Source of the DNA: Trachythela sp. YZ-2020
Lineage: Eukaryota; Cnidaria; Anthozoa; Malacalcyonacea; Clavulariidae
DNA: 64,000 bases
NCBI GenBank assembly: GCA_016169945.1
Contig: JADLSH010000279.1
Span: forward strand, 620,001-684,000
Direction of reading: 5' to 3'
A program made the position numbers and the translations under genes. How positions within the stretch are numbered: position 1 is the first letter of the stretch; each line of letters starts with the position of its first letter. Shown here one piece after another: positions 22,672 to 34,000 of the stretch. Under the pieces are notes generated by a model that did not search any database, had not been told where the DNA came from, and was given only the letters and a program-made list of their open reading frames with translations.

Positions 22672-23318
22672 GTAATGTAACAGTAATCTGTTCAGTTCAG
22701 TAATCTGTTCAGTTCAGTAATCTGTTCAGTTCAGTAATCTGTTCAGTTCAGTAATCTGTTCAGTTCAGTAATCTGTTCAGTTCAGTAATCTGTTCAGTTC
22801 AGTAATCTGTTCAGTTCAGTAATCTGTTCAGTTCAGTTCAGTAATCAGTTTAGTTTAGTTTAGTTTAGTTTAGTTTAGATTATTTAGTTTAGTTTAGTTT
22901 AGTTTAGTTTAGTTTAGTTTAGATTATTTAGTTTAGTTTAGTTTAGTTTAGTTTAGTTTAGATTATTTAGTTTAGTTTAGTTTAGTTTAGTTTAGTTTAG
23001 TTTAGTTTAGTTTAGTTAATTAGTTTAGTTTAGTTTGGTTGTGCCGTTCAACTTTGTGACCAGGGTTCGATTCCTGCAATATGGAGTTCGATTCCTAAAA
23101 ATGTCGCCTCAATCGCATTTGAGTCAAGTGATTCAAGTTTGACTCAGATAAAGCTATCCAGCATAAAAAAGTTTAATTCACTCGAAGAGGTTTGCGCTGT
23201 CACACACTCTCATCAAGGCATGTATTGATCAAATATACTAATGATCTTGTTATAGACAGCCTTTATATAAATAACCTATGTATAGCAATTCTTAAAGCGT
23301 TGTTAACTTTTCATTTAG

Positions 23319-26300
23319 TGTATGGGATGGCTATGGTATCTTGCTGTGGATATGCAGTTTTTTATCTTTACTCCAATTATTATTTATATTTTCTACAGGT
23401 ACAGTATTAGGGATGTCCTTTTGCACACGTAAAAACGCACAAGTTGTATAACAAACCTGCAGCAGACCTGTACCAATGCTGATTCAACAACTTGTTATCA
23501 GGATGTGTCCGCACTGCTTGTTCCCAGCTTGTTGACAAGTTGTCAACGGCTTGTTGACAACTTGCTACAAGGTTGTTGACTCAACAGATTTGTTACAAGT
23601 TGTTCCAACAACTTGTTATCGTCCTGGGCCGGTTGTACGAAGCCCGTTTAGCTTAAGCGGTGGATAACTCGAAAATATAGATCAAGTCTATACATTCATC
23701 GAACAACCAAGCTAAAATATTTCAACTTGAATAGAACAATTATATTTGCAACTACATATTAAAGGCATAATATTTAAGTTCAGTCACTCACCAAATGTGT
23801 GGCTTATCCACCGTTTAAGCAAACAGGTTGTGAGTGACAACCTTGTAGCAACTTGATGAAATGACAACATTGTTACAATTTGTTGACAACTAACAAGTTT
23901 GCTACAAGTCTGTTGCGAACACATCTTTTTGACAAGACGTGATATTTTTACGTGTGTACATGAGTTCCAATTTTATCTCGGTATTCTTTTCATTATAACA
24001 CTATTAGCGGTTGGCACATTTCACTACGCAAGCTCAATTATAGGCGGCCATGTTGTATACTATATACAAAAACACGATCCGAAAGCAAGTAGTTGTATAT
24101 CTTATTCAACATGCGCAGACGAGAATACTGTATATAGTTTGGGTGGAAAAAATATCGGACCATGGGACCATTTGGTCTCATGAAATTCCTAGAATGTCAA
24201 CAGTCAACAATCTAAATTTGTTTGTTTGATCACATTGGTCCAATAAAGAAATAATTTTTTTCCTGGCCTGATAGTTTGTGATTCGTCTTCATAAAAATGT
24301 CCGTATTCTTCAATAATCCTGAATAAGACATGAATGGTATTTGGTGAGAAAAATGAACTGAAAGTTTATGAAAATCAGCAGGATTTTGTATCAGATATAC
24401 AAGCTCCTTCACGGTGATGATATGATGATATGATAAGACTTTATTTAAAGAAGGTGACACTAAACAGTTGAAAACTGACAAACCTGTGGCACTTCCTTTG
24501 TGTGTTTCTTGTGATTGCATATCTCTGTTGTAGGTATGGTTATCGCGGAATGATTGGTTCATCGTTATTTCTTGGTACTACATCGATCATTTGCATTGCT
24601 GCTATTACCAAACATTATGACCTACATCCTATGTCCATATCGATGCCAAACTCCTCACCGTAAGTTTTAAGTACTATTTCATACAACATGAGCGGCCGTG
24701 TTGTATCGGATATACAAACTCGAGTCGAAGGCGAGCGTTGTATATCCGATACAACACTGCCGCTCATGTTGTAATTAGCTTGTGAAACGTCTTGATGAGA
24801 ACATTCGTATTCTTCAACAATTTAAAATAAATGAATGATATTTGGTGAGAAAGTTGAACTTCAAGTTTATGTAAATCAGCATGATTCTGTATCAGATATA
24901 CAAACTCCTTCACGCTAATGATTTCTTTTGTGTTTTCTTCATGAATTATTAATTATAGTTAAGATTTACAATAAATTATAGTTAAGATTTAGGCGGGCGC
25001 TAGGCAGGGGGGGTAGACCGCCTAAATCTCTAACTTGAACTAAATCTCTTACAGATCTGCTGTATTAGACTTGTTCAATTATCTCTATGTCAAACCGTAT
25101 TGTCGAATTCATCCCTACTTGGTCGGTCTTGTATTTGGCTACCTCATGTACAGAAGAGCGTTCAGAGCCAAACAACTAAATTGGGTAGGTATACTTATTA
25201 TACTATTCAATATGTACAAATCGTCTTTACAAATAATTTAACTGAGTTGCCCAGAAAAACCATTAAAACTATCTCGTATAGAATGTGATACGTACACAGG
25301 GTTTCGGTGGCGCAGTCGTCAGAGCAAGCGCCTTTCACCTCTGAGATCGTCGGTTCGATTCTCGACACTTCTGTGTCATCGCTCTCAGAAAATCCTGGAT
25401 TTTCTCCTCCAACAGGGAATGTTGACAGGGTGGGTTTGGATAAGCCCCAAACTAACCCTTCCATCGTATCTGTGCTCCCTGATCAGACGTATTGAGCCTT
25501 TAATAATTTAGGCCTTCGACTCGATCAAGTCGTGCTGCGTCCTTCGCTGTGTTTACGGGAGCCTGGGGGAGCCTGTGACCGGGATTCGATTCCTGCAATA
25601 TGCAGTTTTTCTATTTTGACTGAATTCAAAGAATGCTTCCAGCTAAACTCTACTAAACACCACAAGTTTTCTTCAGGTACTCCTGTTTAATCCTCCTGTA
25701 ATAAGGGATGCCCCTTAACGGGCTTGTAGGGAGATCATCTTGGAACCGATAGAGCTACCTGCTGTATTAACACGGGACCAATACCAGAAGGTCCTTACTG
25801 GACTTCTAGACAGAACATTTTAGAATTGATAGAGCTATCCAGTAGAAATTGATACAGTTAGTTTAGTTTAGTTTAGTTTAGTTTAGTTTAGTTGACTGGA
25901 CCTGGACCTGGACCAATAAGGTATGACCCTTACTTGACCTTTAGAAAGAACGACTTATAACGTAATAGCGCTATCTGGCATAAATAAAGCTAGTTTAGTT
26001 TAGGTTAACTATTGTAGTAATGCTGATGGTATGTACCTCAGTATATTTTTCAAAAATTCACGCTTTTATTTTCCAGCCTTTGGCCGTAATTTTCTGGTTT
26101 ATTGCTGTTGTCGTTGCTTTTACTCTAATCTATGGACCTTTTACTGCATTACGCGAAGATCCTAGACCATGGACAATGTCCGAAAAGATACTCTATAATT
26201 CTACAAGACATTTAGTCTGGGGAATTCTTCTGGCCTGGGTTACGTATGCTTGTGAATTTGGTTATGGAGGTGAGTCTGTTCCGGTGATCGAGAAGTGCAT

Positions 26301-27359
26301 TACAACTATCAAGGGAAGAATGATTTTGAAAAAAGATAGCATAATAGAAGCATCACAGGCAAATAGAAATATTATTGCACAGAACAAATCAACCCCCCGC
26401 CCGCCCCTCAAATGTTAAACGGTCGGCTCTTTATACAAATTCGTGCGTATGAAACACCATACACTCTAGTGTACCATAGCACATTAAATATTAAAGCTGA
26501 CTGACATGTCATATTTTATTGTAGGTTATGTTCAAGAATTTCTCTCTGCGAGGTTTTGGATACCGTTAGGTCGTCTGACGTATTGTACATATTTAGTACA
26601 TAGTCAGTTGATAAACGTCATGTACTTTGGCTATAGATCTGGATTGTTTTTCTCTACCCAATGGTGGGTAAGTAAGCAAACCTTTTATTGAAGACCTTCC
26701 CAATAGGTTTGCCGAAGTGATGTCACAAGGATTAGGGTTAGGATTAATATTATGGTAAGCAGTAGGGTTAGGACTTAGGATTAAGGTTAGGGTTAAGATT
26801 AGGGTTAGTATTAGGGTTACAATTAGAGTAAGGATTAGAGTTAAGGTTAGGATTAGGGATGGAGTTAAGATTAGGAATGGGATTAGGATTGGAATATGGA
26901 TTGCAAGGACTTGGAATACGAAATCGCTTTATTTAAATCGAAGATTGAAATTCACCCATATTCTTAATTATTTTTGTGCTTTAAGGTCGCATAGGAGCTT
27001 CTGTGGTTTTAAGTCACTTTGGCTTTGCAGCATCTTCAGAACGAAATTTGCTTCGTGTAACAAGTTCTTGATAGAGTTAGTTTAGTTTAGTTAATGAAGA
27101 ACATGTACTAACCATGATTCATGATTAACTCCTCAATAAAAGGCCAATAAAAGGCATGCAGCAGTAACGAAACCATCTGTGTTTCTCACTACAATTGTTA
27201 ACATTTCGTGTCTCTCTTTTGTTTTAGGCGTATATATACTGCTCTGCTCTGCTGTTGTCTCATGGTATTGCATTTCTCCTTGTCATAACCATCGAATATC
27301 CTTGCGCAAACCTAGAAAAACTTCTGTTTGGAAAAAGACAAAGGAAAGATCAGAAATAA
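23319..27359 (+). pseudogene. Second copy of NRF gene A exons 11-16 (orphan 3' half)
   Basis: Exons 23319-23398, 24534-24659, 25055-25184, 26077-26269, 26525-26667 and 27228-27359 repeat exons 11-16 of gene A with all splice sites and the stop intact. Six base differences were found over 804 nt: one changes an amino acid (Ile to Thr in exon 12) and five are silent. There is no matching 5' half directly upstream. It encodes the C-terminal half of the acyltransferase domain and could only make a full enzyme if gene A exons 1-10 splice over the first set, which phase 0 at both ends allows. Called a gene fragment, but it may be an alternative 3' module or an uncollapsed haplotype. Confidence 0.65.
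24665..24960. mobile_element. Copy-2-specific insertion with hairpin
   Basis: Absent at the matching place in copy 1 (after 18562). It contains the inverted pair ACAACATGAGCGGCCGTGTT / AACACTGCCGCTCATGTTGT around GAAGGCGAGCG. It is followed by a segment related to 18150-18300 and 62000-62100 (GTATTCTTCAACAAT). Confidence 0.7.
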
Positions 27360-27891
27360 ATTAAACGCATTCTTAGGTTTATCAAGTAATTTCTTCATTA
27401 CAAATAATATCGGACATACCTGGTGACTGATGCACGCTTCAATAAAAACTGCAGTTTATAATATAAGTAAATATTTTAATAAAAATCTAGACTATATTGT
27501 AGTGTAAAGGTCCAAAATCAAGTAAATCACAGATTAAATTAAAGGAAAACTCAGCATTTGTTGGAACCGTTTTGCAAGTAACAGTTACGTAAGACAAGTA
27601 AAATTCCCGGTTAACAGTAAATAGGATTTTGGCAAAATCACGCTTAACAGTAAACCCCCTAAACACCCTCTTTTAATTATGGGATACAGGGTAGTATGCA
27701 CCTTTAATGCACATGACCATATGTCAATAGACCTACTAAATCAGCAAACGCATGTTCATTGCCATTGCCAACCAATTCACATTTTCGGAACTGACACCTC
27801 TCAATTCTATTTGCCACCAAATACAAGACATTTTTGTGCCACCATCTTCTGCAAGCTTTAATTTAGAACCATTTTAAAACACCTTCAGTAA

Positions 27892-27939
27892 CACGTGCTA
27901 GGGAATATGCTATTGCGCAATATTTTGGTAATGACGTCA
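27892..27939 (+). promoter_or_regulatory. Candidate promoter motif cluster of gene C
   Basis: CACGTG (27892), ATTGCGCAAT (27912) and TGACGTCA (27932) in the same order and spacing as at 22288-22335, about 90-135 bp before the start codon at 28029. Confidence 0.5.
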
Positions 27940-28028
27940 GCACCAGTTGTCATTTTCATCAGTTTCATGTTTCATTCTGCATTGCTGCATTGTGCTATAT
28001 TTGATTATTTGTTGCATAATTTTGAAAT

Positions 28029-31000
28029 ATGGCTTTAAATGTTCTTCTTTCTACTTGTACGTTGTTCGTTTTACTATTTTTAAACATTCAACACGGGAAT
28101 GCACAAAAATACAGCTACGAGAAGCCAAATATGGCAAGCATGAGTCGAAAAGAGTTGCAAATGGCTGGGCCTGTAATTGACAACGCTATAAAATTTGCTC
28201 TAAACCACGTTTTCAGTGTTTCGAATGCATCTAAGAACACTTCAGGACATAACAGCATATTAAAAAACTTGACGAGGATTTTTGAAATTGCATTTCCTTG
28301 TAAGTATATGTTACATTATATGTCAAGTATTCTCATGTAATATATGTTTATAATATTAACTTCAGTATTTTACTCTAGTTGTCTAACGCCAGACAATTTT
28401 ACTCGTCAGTGGGAGGGTACTGCCAGTTAATGGGTTAACAAAACTATCTACCAGTGTCTCTTGTTAACCCATTAGCTTGAAATGCATCCAGATACGCCCT
28501 ACTTTAATATTTTACTCTGTCTAACGCCAGACAATTTTACTTGTCATTGGTTGCTAGGGTACTGCCAGTTAATGGGTTCATATAGTGACATTTGAAGTTA
28601 AGGCAATAATGGACAGTTCATTGATATATGAAAGCTTGGCTGGCCAAAGAAATTGAAACAACATATAGCTAGCGACTCGGGGAATGCAGTCCCGATTGTG
28701 ATTGGTTGACTTAAACCTTAACGCCAGGGCTGTAGCTAATGGTCACACCAATAATTTTACATAATAATTTCATTAACCCATTACCTTGCAATGCGCCCAG
28801 ATGCGCCCTACTTTAGTATTTTACTCTGTCTAATGCCAGACGATTTTACTCATCTCAGAACCCTCAGATTTTCAAACTTTTGACTAATAGTGATTGATTG
28901 CTCATGCCACAGTTGGAAATTACAGATGACTGACTGTTCCAAGTCACAATAGGCCAGATTTGAATTCAGATTGTTAAAACCATTCAAATGATGTCATTCA
29001 GTCATTCATTTTGCATGTAAATTGGTATAAACAACTGTTAATGGCTTCCTTGGCCGAAGTACTGTAAGTAAAAAATAACAAATAATAGGTAAATTTCTTC
29101 ACATGATAAAATAATTTTGACCCACTATTATACAATTAGTAGCTTTGCATAAAACCCAACTCTGATGCTGATTCTGAATATTGATCACTTTCCAACATCA
29201 ATGATATTCCATTTCCCCATGTGTACTGTATATAAATTATGTTAAAAAGGAAAACTTGTGCCCAATTGTCTGTTGTAGTTGTTGTGAAACTCCAAATTAA
29301 CGGCATGCTATCTATAGGGCATTGTTGCGCTTGAATGCAACTTGTAACACTACTGTGTGCCCTTTCCAGTTGGTAAGCGGCAGCAATGTGGGCAGTTGTC
29401 TGGCTGCCCTTTACAGAGAAGATGCCCCTCCTCCCCTGGCTTGCTTCAATGTCTTGACAAAAATATTTTCTAGATTTTGATGCAGCTGGTAAGCTGCCTG
29501 CTGGTCTTGCTCATGGTAATGTAAATTGGCTGGGTTCATTCGATACCTGTCAGGATATACCAGCACGTTACTGTTTGTTTAGTTTTGACATCACATTTGG
29601 TATGGCACAGTCTAAAAATCAGGTATATATTGTAAGAATTTTATGATGAGCATACCTCAGCATGGAATTATGATTTGACATTTATGGGGTGGTAAAGAGA
29701 CATGTGAAGCCATTGATTATAACATTAACCCATTAACTGGCAGTGCCTCGTCTGGCGTTAGAGTAAAATACTAAAGTGGGGTGTATCTGGGCACATTGCC
29801 AGTTAATGGGTTAAAATATAAAGCTATTATTTACTGATCACAACATAATTTCTTGCTGACTAATCAGATGCCTCCATTGTATTACAATCATGATTGATAA
29901 AACTTGCCCTGATGGCATATTACATCTTAATATTGCACCATTGTAGCATGCTCTGTGGTTAGATTATCACAACATTTTTTTACTCTTTTAGACACTTCCA
30001 TTAAGGCTGGCTGTTTGCTTGCCACCTTTGCCATCTTTGCCACCGAGAAATGAGACTGTTGATCTTCATCAAGTGTTTGGAAATATGATATCAGAAAGTG
30101 AGTTGATATTCTATATGTAACTCGGTTAACCATTAACCACAATGCGCCAAACAGTGTTGTTGGAAGCAAAATGTTAGGGGGGGACTCAATCTAGGGAGGG
30201 GGTGAAAAATTTTACGTTTTCTCAGAAGCCTCAGAAGTGCTTTCACCATGTTTTCTTAGGGGAATTATTATCAAAGTTGTGAAGGTTTTGTATATTAGCA
30301 TACAAAATTTTGTAACACACTTTTTAACTTTTTACAACCTCATCCCTCATTACGTATAAGATTACAAGTATCAATGAATTGGTTTCGTTCCAATTGATGT
30401 ATTCCCAATGTCAATGTAATGACAAACTATTCCGGATATTAAATTGTTTGTAATTGATTTTGGAAGAAATGAATAAAATATGAACGTATTGAAAAGTTTG
30501 TGTGACCATTGTCTGTCAGTGGCATCATCTAATTTTTGATGCAAGGCAATCGTGTATTTGAGAAAGGTTTTCACTGTAACACACTTAAATAGCAACTTGG
30601 AGACATCTAACACCTAACTGACTTTGTTTTTGATCAGAGAAAATTCGAAAGAGTTAACTATCCTTCAATTTTTACCTGATATTAATAATCTCATATGTAA
30701 AAAAAGCTGTTCAAATAATAATATGATAAATTGATGATATATGATGATATCATTTGATAATATATCAAATATATCATCTTTCTATTTATATCTATGATAG
30801 GAATACAACATTTCATCTCATCTTTAGATAGCAATCTTTTCAATGTTCCACATGTAAATGAGGTCATTTATGATTTGATAGTGTATTTAATAAGTGTGCC
30901 ATACTACTATAGGATTTAACAGAGATATTTAAACAGTTTGGCTTTCATATTTGCTTATGAGTGGGATGATTGTTGAACTGCTTTGAAATCACAAGGCTTA

Positions 31001-34000
31001 AAGTACTACACACGTTTTAAATCTTCAATATCAGATTACCTCATCAACTTGTGGAACATTGAAAAAGTTTGTTATCACAAAAGATGATAATAATTGATAC
31101 TAATATATTTTTATCAACAAAGCGATAAAATTGAACATTTTTGCAATGAATCATCAAAACCAAACAACTACGGCTTTCCATGCACTACTTTGAGTTCATT
31201 TACAAACTTTATATGCTTTAAATGTGGTTTAAAGGTTTTCTAAACCATGGTTTAAGCATGAACCAACTTGCACAGCATTAGTAAAAATGCATAATTATGC
31301 GGCATCTAAAACTGATAGGTTCTACAAAATTTTCTCTTGTTCAGTTATTACTTGCACTAATGACACCAATGACGACTTGTTCGAAAGAGAAAAGAACAGG
31401 CTTTAAAATAAGACCTAAATCACGTTATATGGTCCAGTATTCCGAAATTTATTAAGTATAAAAGATAGACTCCGTTTTTTTGTACCCTATAGCTGTATAG
31501 GACTATACGTTAATGCCAGTGTGTGATAAGAGGAAATATTCTAATATTGAAAGGTACAAAAATAACAAATAATATGCATAGATATTAAAGAGAATAATCC
31601 CATGTTTGAGAGTAAGGATTCCTCCTATTCAATGTGTAGGCTCTTTGAAAGACATTCTACAACGTTCCACCAGTTTATCTTTAGATGTTCATGAGTTCAT
31701 CTTTGCTATAAACAGATAACCTTTTGTCTCGTTTTTCAATGCATGTTAATTAGGTCACTTGCTGCTGTATTTTTGCCTGTAATTGTAAAGAAGAGAAATA
31801 ACCCTTGTCGAAGAGCAAGTGCTTTCATAAGGAAGCTCGATCCTTTCTGTTCAATGTGTAGGGCGCCCTTCGTGAATCTCGTACAAGTAGAAAGATGTTT
31901 CGCAATGTTCCACCAGCCTATCTTTAGATGTCCATCTTTGCCGTAAACAGATAACTTTCTTACTTAATGTTTATCTTTGCAATGTTCATATTGCTATCTC
32001 GTTAATCGAAAAGAATCAATGTCCCACAAGTAAATGAGATCACTTAGTATTGTATTTAAGACTGTACTCTTTCAGGTTGGGGAACTTCAAACATTCAGTC
32101 TAACTGAATCTTACTTTTGAATAAGCAAGCAATCGTTGCTTGGTGTTGTATTTAAAGACTGTACTATAGTTTCAGCTTTGAAATATTGAAGTTCACCCGT
32201 CACTTCAACTGCCAAGATTGTCAACTCAAAATATGAAAATCACACTGTTGTCAATCCTGGCATGTTTATTCGTTTTGGCCATGATGGAAACGAATTCAAC
32301 AGCTCGAAAGGACCAATTTCCACGACACCACAGGCATGTCAAGGCCTCGACGGACACACTAGTTCAAGAACCTGACCCGGGAACAATTTCCACATCTCGA
32401 AGGCACCAATTTCCACGACACCACGGGCATGTAAAAGCATCCAGGGAGACACTAGCAGGAGAAGCTGAGCAGGAAACGAATTCCACTGCTCGAAGGGACC
32501 AATTTCCACGACACTACGGACATGTAAACTCATCCACGCAAACACTAGCACAAGGACCTGGTTCGGAAACGAATTCGACATCTCGAAAGCACGCATTTCC
32601 GCGACACCACGGACATTTTAACGCGTCCACGAAGGTACTACCAGGGGGACTTGAGCAGGAAACGAATTCCACAGCTCCAAGGCACCATTTTCCACGATAC
32701 CGCAGGCATGTCAACTCACCCACGGACACACTAGCAGGAGAACCTGAGCAGGGAACGAATTCCACAGCTCCAAGGCACCATTTTCCACGATACCGCAGGC
32801 ATGTCAACTCACCCACGGACACACTAGCAGGAGAACCTGAGCAGGGAACGAATTCCACGACTCGAAGGCACCATTTTCCACGATACCGCAGGCATGTCAA
32901 CTCATCCACGGACACACTAGCAGGAGAACCTGAGCAGGGAACGAATTCCACAGCTCCAAGGCACCATTTTCCACGATACCGCAGGCATGTCAACTCATCC
33001 ATGGACACACTAGCAGGAGAACCTGAGCAGGGAACGAATTCCACAGCTCCAAGGCACCATTTTCCACGATACCGCGGGCATGTCAACTCATCCATGGACA
33101 CACTAGCAGGAGAACCTGAGCAGGGAACGAATTCCACGACTCGAAGGCACCAATTTCCAAAATACCGCAGGCATGTCAACACATCCACGGAGGCGGGAAC
33201 AAATTCCAGAGCTCGAAGACACCTATTTCCACGACACCACAGGCATGTCAAGGCATCGACGGACACGTTAGTTCAAGAACCTCCTCTGGAACCGAATTCT
33301 ACAGCTCGAAGGCAGCAATTTCCACGACGCCGCGGACACGTAAACGCATCCACGGGGGCACTAGCAGAAGAACTTGAGCAGGAAACGAATTCCACTGCTC
33401 GAAGGCACACATTTCCACGACACCACGGACATGTAAACGCATCCACAAGAGCGCTAGTGTCCGAGCCTAGTGAGGACGAGCCCCCCGAATTCTCATTTCA
33501 TGTGTACGGTAAAGGTCTTTATGAACTTATAAAGAGCAGCCTTCAAGAAAACGAAAGGAGTGGGCAGTTTGGTTTCATAATGATGGCGCCCGAGGAAGAT
33601 TTAGAATTCGTAGTACCAAATGAAGAGGTCTATAACGCCCTGGCTTCAAGGAACCTTCCGGAATTAAAAACTGAAGGTGTATTTCCGAAGGACGCGTACT
33701 CGAATCTCGTTATTGGTGGAGTAACGTATAACAAAGTTATGGGCGGCGGAGATGATTTCGAAGCTCACCCGGAGAAAAAAATTATGCAAGAATTAGCCAC
33801 CATGGATCAGTTTTATATTGATACCTTCGGTTTGGTGTGTCCTTATCTTATTCTTCTTGGCTCCACCTATGATACATGTTACGGTAAGTGCGAAGATTCC
33901 GATGAATGCGATTACAACAGCGAACGCTGTGCCAACAGTTTCATCCGGGCAAAGTGGGAGTATGTTGACGTAACGGGCTGTACGGAGATAGAGTGGATGG

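Larger units (their letters stand above)
16400..22679. repeat. Tandem segmental duplication, copy 1
   Basis: This segment, from the minisatellite in intron 10 of gene A through A exons 11-16 to exon 1 of an NRF gene, is nearly identical to 22680-28299. Copy 1 alone carries about 850 bp at 21268-22120. Its left edge is imprecise because it lies inside the minisatellite. Confidence 0.9.
22680..28299. repeat. Tandem segmental duplication, copy 2
   Basis: Starts directly in the 17-bp minisatellite and ends around exon 1 of gene C. Copy 2 alone carries about 300 bp at 24665-24960, which includes a hairpin. The offset to copy 1 is 6112 bp on the left and 5628 bp at the right end. Confidence 0.9.

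Noticed and set aside
23319..24659. In-frame chimeric gene joining exon 22401-22671 to the copied exons of gene A
   Set aside because: Exon C1' ends in phase 1 whereas exon 11' needs phase 0. Joining them shifts the frame and a stop appears within exon 12'.
32514..33266. Long antisense open frame (about 250 codons) across the deaminase-gene repeats
   Set aside because: It is created by the 93-bp in-frame periodicity of the sense repeats. It has no start context or independent conservation beyond the repeat itself.
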